Below, piece after piece: positions 11,557 through 19,490 of a DNA stretch of 64,000 nt. The DNA is taken from contig NZ_CP004078.1 of assembly GCF_000612505.1 (NCBI RefSeq), positions 271,001 to 335,000 of the forward strand. Reading direction: 5' to 3'. The DNA is from Paenibacillus sabinae T27 (GTDB lineage: Bacteria; Bacillota; Bacilli; Paenibacillales; Paenibacillaceae). Position numbers and translations under genes: made by a program. The notes under the pieces are model-generated. The model saw nothing but the letters and a program-made list of their open reading frames with translations, searched no databases and was not told the origin of the DNA. Position 1 is the stretch's first letter. Each line of letters starts with the position of its first letter.

Positions 11557-11624
11557 TTCTTCATAACTTTTCACCAATGAATATTTGACCGATGAAATAT
11601 CATTTCGAGCTGATTGGACCGTCA

Positions 11625-11672
11625 AAGGCTCCCGGGTACGCCTCTGTATTGAGTGCTCCGGGAGCCTTTTCT
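11625..11672 (+). terminator. Terminator-like hairpin inside the marR leader
   Basis: AAGGCTCCCGG pairs perfectly with CCGGGAGCCTT and is followed by TTTTCT. It lies between the strong promoter at 11528 and the marR ATG at 11706, so it may act as an attenuator. It could instead simply end a short upstream transcript. Confidence 0.65.
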
Positions 11673-11705
11673 GGTACAATACGGCGAATCGAGGAGCATG
11701 AACCG

Positions 11706-12251
11706 ATGGAGAACAGGGATTGGGATGTGCTGGAGGAGGCCGACTGGCTGTTCCGCAAGATGGTCAGACGGTTTGTGAAGGAGCGAGACCGCATCAATGT
11801 GGAGGGCATCGCGCTGCCGGGAATGATGATTCTGCATAAAATCATCCGCGAGGGCGACCAGCGGCTCAGCGATTTGGCGGAGCAGCTGGATCTTACTTCG
11901 GGCGCGATCACCGCGCTGTGCGACAAGCTGGACACGGCAGGCTATACCATCCGGCGGCGCAAGAGCGGCGACCGCCGGACGGTGCTTCTTGGCATCACGG
12001 ATAAGGGGCGGGAGATGTTCGAGCGCAACCGCAGCGTCGGAACAAGGTGTATCTCGCTTCTGTTCGAAGGATTCGAACGGGAAGAGCTGGCCGCTCAGAA
12101 TCAGGCGTTCAAGAAAGTCATCGGCAATCTTGAGGGGTTCTCGGAAGCCATTCTGGATCTTGCCAAGCAGAATGCCGGGACTCCCGCGCAGGGCAGCCCG
12201 GAACGGAAGCCGGCCAGAGTAACGACGCAAACCCGTTATTTGACCTATTAA
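11706..12251 (+). CDS. MarR family transcriptional regulator
   Basis: The 181-residue product has the MarR winged helix-turn-helix: recognition region LTSGAITALCDKLDTAGY (about 60-77) and the wing with the RRKSGDRRTVLLGITDKG signature. The ATG at 11706 has GAGGAG nine bases upstream; the frame is open farther 5' but that part covers a terminator hairpin and is unlikely to be translated. MarR proteins repress nearby genes and respond to small phenolic or thiol-reactive compounds. The next gene, 34 bp away on the same strand, is the arylsulfotransferase-like protein and is the obvious regulatory target (inference). Confidence 0.9.
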   Translation: MENRDWDVLEEADWLFRKMVRRFVKERDRINVEGIALPGMMILHKIIREGDQRLSDLAEQLDLTSGAITALCDKLDTAGYTIRRRKSGDRRTVLLGITDKGREMFERNRSVGTRCISLLFEGFEREELAAQNQAFKKVIGNLEGFSEAILDLAKQNAGTPAQGSPERKPARVTTQTRYLTY

Positions 12252-12285
12252 ACTTCATTCCATCATACCAAGGGAGAGATGAACA

Positions 12286-13734
12286 ATGGGATTTCCAACC
12301 GTGTATCCGACCGGCGCCACTGTCTATAACCCAAGCAAGGCATGGAGCGGCTATACCGTGTACCAAGCCGGGGACGAGGGCGTCGTTCTGATCGATATGA
12401 ACGGAAGAGAGGTTCATTTGTGGAGAGGGCTGATCGGCTTTCCGGCCAAGGCGCTTCCGGGCGGCTATGTGCTGGGCAGCACGGGCCGCAGAGATCCGAA
12501 ATTCGGCATTCAGGACAATGTCGATCTGGTGCAGGTCGATTGGGACGGCAATATCGTCTGGAGATACAACGGCTACGAGCATATCGAAGATCCGGGCTAC
12601 GAGCCGACATGGTATGCGCGGCAGCATCATGATTACCAGCGCGAGGGTAATCCGGTCGGCTATTACGCTCCGGGGCTGGAACCCGAGGTTTCCAGAGGCA
12701 CAACGCTGATCCTCGCCCATAAAAATGTGAATAATCCGGCCATTTCCGACAAGCAGCTTCTGGACGATGTCATCATTGAGGTGGACTGGGAGGGCAATGT
12801 GACGTGGGAATGGAAAGCGAGCGACCATTTCGATGAGCTGGGCTTTGACGAATCGGCCCGCAACGTGCTGTTCCGAGACCCCAATACCCGGTCTTTCGGC
12901 CATCTTGGCGGCGGCGTGGGCGATTGGCTGCATGTCAATTCGGCGTCGTATGTCGGGCCGAATCGGTTCTATGACGAGGGCGACGAGCGTTTTCACCCGG
13001 ACAATGTGATATGGGACGCCCGGGAAGCGAACATCATCGCGATCACGGACCGCAGAACCGGCAGCATCGTCTGGCGTCTCGGCCCGGATTATTCCCTGCC
13101 GGAAGTGAAGCATATCGGCTGGATCATTGGCCAGCATCACGCCCACATTATACCGAAGGGTCTGCCGGGCGAGGGTAATCTGCTTGTATTCGACAACGGC
13201 GGCTGGGGCGGCTACGGACTGCCGAATCCTGCATCCCCGTTCGGGCAGAAGAATGCGATCCGCGACCATTCGCGGGTTCTGGAGATTAATCCCGTGACGC
13301 TGGAGATCGAGTGGCAGTATACCGGGGCGGAAGCGGGCTTCTCGGTCCCGACGGACTCCTATAAATTTTACAGTCCGTATATCAGCTCGGCGCAGCGGCT
13401 CCCGAACGGCAACACCTTGATTACGGAAGGCTCCAACGGCCGGCTGTTCGAGGTGACGAAGGACCATGAAATCGTCTGGGAGTATGTGTCTCCCTATACC
13501 GACCGGAGAAACACGAATATGGTCTACCGCTCCTACAGGCTGCCTTATGAATGGGTGCCGCAGCTTGCAAAGCCGGAGGAGATTGCCATCGAGCCTATCG
13601 ATGCCGCTCAGTTCAGAGTGCCGGGAGCCGCGCCGAAGGGCAGCGATTCCGTGGTCAATGTTGCCGCAGCGCTGCCATTCGTGGAGGGAGCGGCCTGCGT
13701 GGCCACTTCGGATGAAGCCCGGCGGAGAGCCTGA
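12286..13734 (+). CDS. Arylsulfotransferase (ASST)-like beta-propeller protein
   Basis: The 482-residue product matches the ASST family: repeated blades of the form VDLVQVDWDGNIVWRYNGYEH, DVIIEVDWEGNVTWEWK and VLEINPVTLEIEWQY, and conserved His residues (RQHHDYQ, GQHHAHIIP, RDHSR). Known ASSTs move sulfate from one phenol to another through a His intermediate and are exported. This protein starts MGFPTVYPTGATVYNP with no signal peptide or membrane segment, so it is probably cytosolic. A GGGAGAG site precedes the ATG. Its pairing with MarR fits a response to phenolic compounds (inference). Actual substrates are unknown. Confidence 0.8.
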   Translation: MGFPTVYPTGATVYNPSKAWSGYTVYQAGDEGVVLIDMNGREVHLWRGLIGFPAKALPGGYVLGSTGRRDPKFGIQDNVDLVQVDWDGNIVWRYNGYEHIEDPGYEPTWYARQHHDYQREGNPVGYYAPGLEPEVSRGTTLILAHKNVNNPAISDKQLLDDVIIEVDWEGNVTWEWKASDHFDELGFDESARNVLFRDPNTRSFGHLGGGVGDWLHVNSASYVGPNRFYDEGDERFHPDNVIWDAREANIIAITDRRTGSIVWRLGPDYSLPEVKHIGWIIGQHHAHIIPKGLPGEGNLLVFDNGGWGGYGLPNPASPFGQKNAIRDHSRVLEINPVTLEIEWQYTGAEAGFSVPTDSYKFYSPYISSAQRLPNGNTLITEGSNGRLFEVTKDHEIVWEYVSPYTDRRNTNMVYRSYRLPYEWVPQLAKPEEIAIEPIDAAQFRVPGAAPKGSDSVVNVAAALPFVEGAACVATSDEARRRA

Positions 13735-13858
13735 CCGATGGTTCGACGGGAATAGACAACTGCTTCAGGCGGGGTAAGGCCGGAGGCTTAGGGGAAGCCG
13801 GGCAAATGCATAGTCCGGAGCGATAAGACCGGCAGCGAGAATTAGGGACAAGTACGCA

Positions 13859-13887
13859 TTACAAATTAAGTAAAAATCTGGTATAAT
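13859..13887 (+). promoter_or_regulatory. Sigma-A promoter for the 73-residue membrane protein gene
   Basis: TTACAA (13859-13864), 17-bp spacer, TATAAT (13882-13887). It lies 30 bp before the start codon at 13917. Confidence 0.7.
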
Positions 13888-13916
13888 TCTTTGGAAAAAG
13901 GAAACGAAGGGAAGGT

Positions 13917-14138
13917 ATGCTTGTGTTCCCCGATAACCTGAATGCCAAAGATGATTCCGAATGGGTAGAAGCTCCCCGCAGTGAAGATGCTCCGCAGGAG
14001 CAACGAGGAAGAAGCGAAAGGATCGCCGAGGAGTCCCGTCAGGGCTCGTCACTCAATTTTTTTAACGCTTTTGTCGCGCTTGGCACGACCGTCTCCGTTA
14101 TTATGCTGTTTGTTTGGCTGATGAATCTGATAAGATAG
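13917..14138 (+). CDS. Small single-span membrane protein, unknown function
   Basis: The 73-residue product has a charged, probably disordered N-terminal half rich in Asp, Glu and Arg and one C-terminal membrane helix (about 50-72, FVALGTTVSVIMLFVWLMNL). An AAGGGAAGG ribosome site and a good promoter at 13859 support it as a real gene. It resembles no family I recognise. The palindromic repeat at 14144 begins just past its stop. Confidence 0.65.
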   Translation: MLVFPDNLNAKDDSEWVEAPRSEDAPQEQRGRSERIAEESRQGSSLNFFNAFVALGTTVSVIMLFVWLMNLIR

Positions 14139-14143
14139 ACATA

Positions 14144-14402
14144 ACTATATAAGATGAACTTGAAAAATTACATCAGGGTTAGAAGTAACGAAGGGGAATT
14201 TTGGAACTGTAGGAGCGATAGCGACCGCCCGAAAGCTTTCCGAAGGAAAGCTCGCTTCGAAAGCATAAGCTGTCTCCGGATTTCATCCGCGAAAAGCGGT
14301 GTAAATAAGAAATCTGGAGATGGGCAGCAGCCGGAAGTCCAAACATTCCTTGCAGTTGCGAGCGATACCCAAATGGGAAAATCTCAAGTTCATGTTATAT
14401 AA
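14144..14402 (+). repeat. Long palindromic dispersed repeat, copy A
   Basis: The ends are an imperfect inverted repeat (TATATAAGATGAACTTG at left, CAAGTTCATGTTATATAAG at right). Inside are nested stems: TTTGGAACT with AGTCCAAA, TCTCCGGATTTC with GAAATCTGGAGA, and an apical CCGC/GCGG. A second copy at 29887-30106 has the same plan with compensatory changes. Copy A also has an extra AGCTTTCC/GGAAAGCT hairpin (14235-14253) that copy B lacks. It resembles a MITE or a repeated structured RNA; no coding frame is conserved. Confidence 0.8.
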
Positions 14403-14424
14403 GCCAAAAGAAAAGAGGACCGCA

Positions 14425-14661
14425 GTGGAACCGACAGCACAGGATGTGGCGGAGTGGATGGTGAAGGAAATCCGTTTTACGGGAACCTTGTACCAGGCCG
14501 ATGCTATTGATTATGTAAAAAGAAATTTCGGAGAGCAGTTCGTCTTTGTGAACGAGAACGGCAACGCTTCGCTGTCGAAGGAAGTCAAAAAGGCGTTCCG
14601 CAAGCTGCACAGAGGACGGATTGCCTGGGACCGGGACGGTTTTTTGTGGGCCTGGACCTAA
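14425..14661 (+). CDS. DUF6953-like small protein
   Basis: The product of about 78 residues begins at a GTG (VEPTAQDVAEWMVKEI) with AGAGGA upstream. An in-frame ATG at 14392 would add 11 residues but lies inside the palindromic repeat. Its pattern (AEWM-x-KEI ... LYQADAIDYV ... FGEQFVFVNENGN ... FRKL ... WDRDGFLW) matches a small Bacillales family I recall as DUF6953, of unknown function. It appears cytosolic. Confidence 0.7.
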   Translation: MEPTAQDVAEWMVKEIRFTGTLYQADAIDYVKRNFGEQFVFVNENGNASLSKEVKKAFRKLHRGRIAWDRDGFLWAWT

Positions 14662-15049
14662 TAAGGAATCCGGCGGATTGAAAGCCGGACGGCACATAGC
14701 GGAAGAAGGGGCCCGCCATACATAAGCCCGGTCAAGAGAACCCGGCAAGCAAGGGCCGCGGGTAAAATGAAAATCTCCAGCTGTACCCTCTTTAAGGGGG
14801 GGCTGGAGATTTTTGCGTCCTGTGGCGCTGCTTGCGATATCATCTGATGGATAAGCCGGAATTTCTCCCGGTTATTCATCGGACAGAGGCTTGTTTTTTT
14901 AATTAAGCTGGAATTTCTCCCTCTTAATCTTGTGATTTTGCGGAAAACAGAGGGAAACGCGCTAATAAAGTGGAGAAAATCCCTTTCGTAACCGGTAAAG
15001 CTTCATTTGGCTAGAAATAAAAGGGAGGAATTCCGGTCTAGCGGCGTTT
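14662..15049. other. Intergenic region with terminator and short hairpin repeats
   Basis: A strong bidirectional-looking terminator lies at 14771-14814 (AAAATCTCCAGC / GCTGGAGATTTTT). It is followed by two related short palindromes, ATAAGCCGGAATTTCTCCCG (14851-14870) and TTAAGCTGGAATTTCTCCC (14903-14921). No plausible gene was seen in the rest. The region lies between convergent genes. Confidence 0.6.
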
Positions 15050-17608
15050 CTACACCGGAACGTCCCGGGTGCCCCTCTCCATCGGCGTGCCGCACAGCGG
15101 GCAGGGCTTGTGCGCCAGATGGTCCTCGGCGCCGCCAGTCTTGACGCGCATCCAGCCCGGGCAGGCGGCGGAAGGGCAGCTCCAGACCGCGACCGTGCGC
15201 GTGCGGCCGGCCGGTTCCCCGGCCCCGCCCGCCGCGCCGCTGACGCGCCCATGGCGGTCTACGCCGCCGCCATGCCCGCTGCGGCCGGCCGATTCGCCGG
15301 CCCCGCCCGCCGCGTCGCCGGTGCGCCCATGGCGGTCTGCGCCGCCGCCATAACTGCCGCGGCTGGCCGGTTCCCCGGCCCCGCCCGCCGTGCCGCCGGT
15401 GCGCCCATGGCGGTCTGCGCTGCCGCCGTAACCGCTGCGGCCGGCCGGTTCCCCGGCCCCGCCCGCCGTGCCGCTGGTGCGCCCATGGCGGGCTACGCCG
15501 CCGCCTGACCGGCCGCCAGGCGCCGAGGCTGCCGCCGCTCCCGCAGCCTCGGCGGCGCCGAACGCCGCCAGCATGAAGCGGGACACCGGGGCCTTCCGGC
15601 CCCGGTGCAGCGCAGGCGAGCTGACCAGCAGCTCTTCCTTGGCGCGGGTGACCGCCACATACGCCAGGCGGCGTTCCTCCTCCAGCAGCGCCAGCGCTTC
15701 TCCGCCGCCCTCCGCGGTCTGGCGGTCCTTCAGGCGGCCCGCCTCCAGCGCCGAGCTGTGCGGCAGGATGCCCTCGGACGCGCCGAGCAGCAGGACAACG
15801 GGGAACTCCAGCCCTTTGGACTTGTGGATCGTCATCAGCGCAACGCGGTCGCCCTGCCCGGTTCCGCTGGGCTGCCGGTGATGCTCGTTCCTGGACATCA
15901 CATCGTCGATGAAATCAAGAAAAAGGGGAATGCTCCCGAATCGCCCCGCCGACAGCTCCAGCTCGTCCAGCATTTCCTTCAGCGTCTCCCGGTGCAGCGT
16001 CGCCTGATGGCGCTCGTCCGCCAGCACGAAGGAATCATAGAACCGGCTGCGGATCTGCCGGATGGCCTGGAGCGGTGTCAGCTCCCGCAGATGCCGGAGC
16101 ATGTCCAGCCGCTCCCTGATGGCGGTCTGGCGGAAATCGGCCAGACCGGGCAGGCTCAGCAGGTGGATCAGCGGCCCCTGCTTCGGCTGCGCCGCCTCCA
16201 TCCGGTGGATATGGGCCATTCCCTGCTCTCTGCCGACGTAGAGCGTAGGCAGCATATTCTCGATGGCGGCGAAATCCCGCCGGTTCACCGTCAGCCGCAA
16301 ATAGCTGACGACCGGCGAAATGAGCCAGTGCTCATACAGTAGCCGGCCTTCGCCATAGTCAATGTATGGGATGCCTTGGATCAGCAGGCGCTCCAGCACG
16401 GCACGGCTGCTGCTCGATGCCCGGTACAGTACGGCAAAATCGCCGTAGCTCCGCGCTCCCTGCTCCACGGCGGAAGCGATGTACTCCACGACGGCTTCCG
16501 CTTCCTCATCCGCCGTATAGGGGCGGAGGTACCGGGGCGGAACGCCTTCCGGCGCCGCCGAGCGCAGCGTCTTGGCCCTCCGCCGCGTGTTGCCCCGGAT
16601 AATTCCGTTGCCGAGGCCTATGATGGCGGGGCCGGAGCGGTAGTTGATGTCGAGCGTGATGACCTTGGCTTCCGGGTATACCTGCTCGAATTCGAGAATA
16701 AAATCGCTCCGCGCCCCGTTGAACGAATAGATCGTCTGGTCGTCGTCTCCGACCACCATCAGATTACCGTGCGGCCGCGCGATCATGCGGATCAGCTCGT
16801 ACTGCAGCAAGTTCGTATCCTGAAATTCATCAACCATAATATATTGATAAGTTCTTTGCAGCTCCGCAAGCAGCTCCGGCCGTTCGAGCAGCATCTGGTA
16901 GGCGTGCAGCAGCACGTCGTCGAAATCGATTTTGCCGTTGTCCCGCTTCCACTGCTCGTAGCGCTTTAGAATCTCCTTGATTTCCTTGTCCGCATTCGTA
17001 AGATCGGGGAGAGTATCCGCGTCGCCCATGTTCATTTTGCAGGCGGACAGAAGGGAAAGCAGGCTTTCCGGCGGGTAGGCGTCCTTGGGCAGGCCGAGCT
17101 CGCGCATGATCGATTTAAGCAGAATATGCTGGCGGCGCGTGTCGTGGAAAATCTCCTGCATGACCCCCTGCCTCCGCAGAACATACAGGAAAAAAGAATG
17201 GAACGTGCGGGCCTGAAGCCCCGAAAGCCCCATTCCGCTTATACCAGGCAGCCTGCCGATCCGCTCCCGCATTTCCGCAGCCGCCCTGCTGGAGAACGTC
17301 AGCAGCAGCAGGCGTCCGGGCGAAACGCGGCGCACGGACAATAAATAGCCTGTCCGGCAGACCAGTACGCTCGTCTTGCCGGAGCCGGCGCCCGCCAGCG
17401 TCAGCAGCGGTCCGTCACCATGCCGTACCGCCGCGATCTGTGAGGCGTTCAGCAGGATGCCGCCTTGCTCCAGCGTCCGGAAATAGCCGGCGTCCGGCTC
17501 CTCTCCGCGAACCAGCTCCCGGCTCGTCTTCGCCGAAGCGGCCGCCGCCCGCGGGACGCGGGTTCCGGAGGCTCCCGGCGGAACCGGATGAAACAGCAGC
17601 TTGTTCAT
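15050..17608 (-). CDS. UvrD/PcrA-like superfamily 1 helicase with repeat tail and zinc ribbon
   Basis: The product of about 852 residues has the SF1A motifs in order: Walker A AGAGSGKT (72-79), Walker B MVDEFQDTN, motif III GDDDQTIYSFNGA, motif IV/V LDINYRSG and TIHKSKGLEFP, and motif VI YVAVTRAKEEL. It should unwind DNA 3'-5' in repair. The C-terminal part is unusual: about residues 700-805 are a Gly/Ala/Arg tandem repeat, and the end carries four Cys (SCPSAAC ... PCPLCGTP) that could bind zinc. The ATG at 17608 has AAGGTG nine bases upstream; a GTG at 17620 is the alternative. It is separate from the housekeeping pcrA-ligA arrangement. Confidence 0.88.
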   Translation of the reverse strand: MNKLLFHPVPPGASGTRVPRAAAASAKTSRELVRGEEPDAGYFRTLEQGGILLNASQIAAVRHGDGPLLTLAGAGSGKTSVLVCRTGYLLSVRRVSPGRLLLLTFSSRAAAEMRERIGRLPGISGMGLSGLQARTFHSFFLYVLRRQGVMQEIFHDTRRQHILLKSIMRELGLPKDAYPPESLLSLLSACKMNMGDADTLPDLTNADKEIKEILKRYEQWKRDNGKIDFDDVLLHAYQMLLERPELLAELQRTYQYIMVDEFQDTNLLQYELIRMIARPHGNLMVVGDDDQTIYSFNGARSDFILEFEQVYPEAKVITLDINYRSGPAIIGLGNGIIRGNTRRRAKTLRSAAPEGVPPRYLRPYTADEEAEAVVEYIASAVEQGARSYGDFAVLYRASSSSRAVLERLLIQGIPYIDYGEGRLLYEHWLISPVVSYLRLTVNRRDFAAIENMLPTLYVGREQGMAHIHRMEAAQPKQGPLIHLLSLPGLADFRQTAIRERLDMLRHLRELTPLQAIRQIRSRFYDSFVLADERHQATLHRETLKEMLDELELSAGRFGSIPLFLDFIDDVMSRNEHHRQPSGTGQGDRVALMTIHKSKGLEFPVVLLLGASEGILPHSSALEAGRLKDRQTAEGGGEALALLEEERRLAYVAVTRAKEELLVSSPALHRGRKAPVSRFMLAAFGAAEAAGAAAASAPGGRSGGGVARHGRTSGTAGGAGEPAGRSGYGGSADRHGRTGGTAGGAGEPASRGSYGGGADRHGRTGDAAGGAGESAGRSGHGGGVDRHGRVSGAAGGAGEPAGRTRTVAVWSCPSAACPGWMRVKTGGAEDHLAHKPCPLCGTPMERGTRDVPV
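15200..15506 (-). repeat. 78-bp in-frame tandem repeats in the helicase gene
   Basis: The marker GCGCCCATGGCGG recurs on the plus strand at 15245, 15323, 15401 and 15479, exactly 78 bp apart. Each unit encodes 26 residues of the form RHGRT-x-GTAGGAGEPAGRSG. The array is very GC-rich and keeps the helicase frame, so the copy number could change without breaking the gene. Confidence 0.9.
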
Positions 17609-17689
17609 AATAACCTTCACCTTTACCTATACCCTGTGTTCGAATGGCATTTTTGCCAACCTACACTATACCATCTCTGAAGGGAGTCT

Positions 17690-17793
17690 GCATCCGGAGG
17701 GAGGTACCCGCCGGGCTTGGAAAGCACCATCAAGATGGAGGTACCCGCTGGGTTGGAAGGCATCATCAAGATGGAGGCACCCGAGGGGCGCGG
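17690..17793. repeat. Three imperfect 34-36 bp direct repeats, intergenic
   Basis: Units at 17690-17723, 17724-17759 and 17760-17793 share GCATCATCAAGATGGAGG and a following CACCCG-type core; the first is more divergent. They lie between the helicase start and the end of the hydrolase gene. No function is apparent. Confidence 0.6.
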
Positions 17794-17920
17794 GCGGGAA
17801 TTTAACGAACCGGCGCCGGGGAGGGAGAGGAAACCGGGACGCGAATGGAAATCTATTAACCGGCGCCACGCGAGAGAGGAACCTTAGGGCAGGAAGACAA
17901 TTGATGAACCGCGTCCAGGC

Positions 17921-18730
17921 CTATCTCCCGCCAAGCACCTGAATCAGACGCTGATTGAACAGCTCCAGTTCATCGTAGAAAACAGCGTGCCCGCTATGTT
18001 CAAAGGCCAGGAGCTGCGAGCCCCGGATGCCCTGGTGCATCAGCCGGGCGAATTCGAACGGGCATATCTGATCGAGAACCCCGTGAAAAATCACGGTGGG
18101 CACCTGAATCAGCGGAAGGTCGGGGCGCAGATCCTCGTCCCGCAGCATCATTACGCCCCCGGCGGTTCCGTGGTTGGATGGAGTTACACAGAGCGACTGG
18201 AACCACTCGCGAAAGGCGGGGGAAACCGGCTTTGCAAAAAAATTCTCCCCAAAGGACGCGACCGCCTGCGGCCGGTCGGTATACACGCCCGCGAGCAGCT
18301 GATTGATGGCCGTTACGGGCATTCCGTACGGGTAATCCGCTCCCCGGGCGAACTTCGGAGCGGCCGCTGCCAGAAGCAGCAGCTGCGACAGCCGGCAGCC
18401 CCGGTGCCGGGCCGCATAGTGCAGGGCGACGGCGCCGCCCATGGAGAAGCCGGCCAGCCGCACGTCCGACAGCCGGAGGGTATCCAGCACCGCCCGGACA
18501 TCGTCGGCCATCCGGTCGTACGTGTAACCCTCCCAGGGGTTATCGGATTGGCCGTAGCCGCGAAAATCGATCGAAATACAGCGGTAGCCGTATTTCGGAA
18601 GATGAGTCACCTGGTATTCAAACATCCGGTGATCGAGCGGCCAGCCATGCAACAGCACAACCGGTATGCCGCTGCCGATATCCTCCACGAACAGCTTGAC
18701 GCCCGGCTCGGTTTCAATATAGTACTGCAC
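17921..18730 (-). CDS. Alpha/beta hydrolase
   Basis: The 269-residue protein has the alpha/beta hydrolase triad: oxyanion HGWPLDH, nucleophile elbow GFSMGG (Ser near 96), the acid Asp in GVLDQICP and His in HSGHAVF. It resembles haloperoxidase/esterase-type enzymes (VLLHGWPLDHRMFEYQ). There is no signal peptide, so it is cytosolic. The start is a GTG preceded by AAAGGCGGG. It is divergent from the HTH-YhfC pair, and the palindrome at 18845 lies in the shared gap. The substrate is unknown. Confidence 0.87.
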   Translation of the reverse strand: MQYYIETEPGVKLFVEDIGSGIPVVLLHGWPLDHRMFEYQVTHLPKYGYRCISIDFRGYGQSDNPWEGYTYDRMADDVRAVLDTLRLSDVRLAGFSMGGAVALHYAARHRGCRLSQLLLLAAAAPKFARGADYPYGMPVTAINQLLAGVYTDRPQAVASFGENFFAKPVSPAFREWFQSLCVTPSNHGTAGGVMMLRDEDLRPDLPLIQVPTVIFHGVLDQICPFEFARLMHQGIRGSQLLAFEHSGHAVFYDELELFNQRLIQVLGGR

Positions 18731-18844
18731 AGAGTCATCCCGCCTTTCGGTATCGTTGACTATTCGATGTATACGCGCGGCTTCCGGGCGCTATGATGAA
18801 AAAGAAATAGGCTTAAAAAGGGTTGATTTCCACAAGAAAAAATA

Positions 18845-18866
18845 TTATCATTATCGATAATGATAA
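18845..18866. promoter_or_regulatory. Perfect 22-bp palindrome, candidate operator
   Basis: TTATCATTATC is followed directly by its reverse complement GATAATGATAA. It sits 18 bp before the HTH gene start and also in front of the divergent hydrolase. Spacing suggests autoregulation; its composition is also close to a Fur box, so iron control is the rival reading. Confidence 0.6.
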
Positions 18867-18884
18867 CGATAAAGAGGTGAGCAT

Positions 18885-19490
18885 ATGGCCCAGTCCAAGG
18901 CCGATTTGATTCTGCATCCGATTCGGATGCGCATCATTCAGGCGCTGGTAAACGGCAGACGGCGGACGACGCAGCAGCTGGTCAAGGAGCTGGAGGATAT
19001 TCCGCAGGCGACCATGTACCGGCATCTGAACAAGCTGCTGAAGGCGGGCGTGCTTGAGGTAGCCGAAGAGAACAAGGTGCGCGGTGCGGTGGAAAAAGTA
19101 TACTACCTGTCGCAAGGAGGCGAAGACGCCACGCCAGCGGATACGACGGAGCGGGCGGCCGGCGAGCATATGGCTTTTTTTCTGAAATTCGCCTCGTCGC
19201 TTATCGGCGATTTCAGCGCTTATGTGCAGCAGGAGAAATACGATATGAGACAGGATGGCGTATCCATACGCCAGGTGCAGCTGTACTTGACCGATGAGGA
19301 GTATGCGCAGCTGCTGGAGGACATGAGGCGGCCTATGCAAAAGTACGCCGGGAACGAATCGGGCGAGGGCCGCCGCCGGCGGATGATCTCTACGATCGTT
19401 ATTCCGGGAGCGCTCTCCGGCTTGACCGGTGGCGCAGACGAAGGGGAGGAGCAGAACGATGTTGGCAGAGCAAATGAAGAAGGAAACTAG
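18885..19490 (+). CDS. ArsR-like winged-helix transcriptional regulator
   Basis: The 201-residue product has an N-terminal winged helix (LHPIRMRIIQALVNGRR, then TTQQLVKELEDIPQATMYRH with recognition helix LNKLLKAGVLEVAEE). A C-terminal helical region of about 110 residues probably senses a signal or forms the dimer. This type is commonly linked with YhfC-like membrane proteins in Paenibacillaceae (recollection). AAAGAGGTGA precedes the ATG. Its 3' end overlaps the next start by 32 bases, so the two are translationally linked. Confidence 0.82.
   Translation: MAQSKADLILHPIRMRIIQALVNGRRRTTQQLVKELEDIPQATMYRHLNKLLKAGVLEVAEENKVRGAVEKVYYLSQGGEDATPADTTERAAGEHMAFFLKFASSLIGDFSAYVQQEKYDMRQDGVSIRQVQLYLTDEEYAQLLEDMRRPMQKYAGNESGEGRRRRMISTIVIPGALSGLTGGADEGEEQNDVGRANEEGN

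Noticed and set aside
12118..13467. Long minus-strand open frame opposite the ASST-like gene
   Set aside because: It is a shadow of the GC-rich coding strand: the product is Arg/His-rich without domains and the plus-strand protein has clear family motifs.
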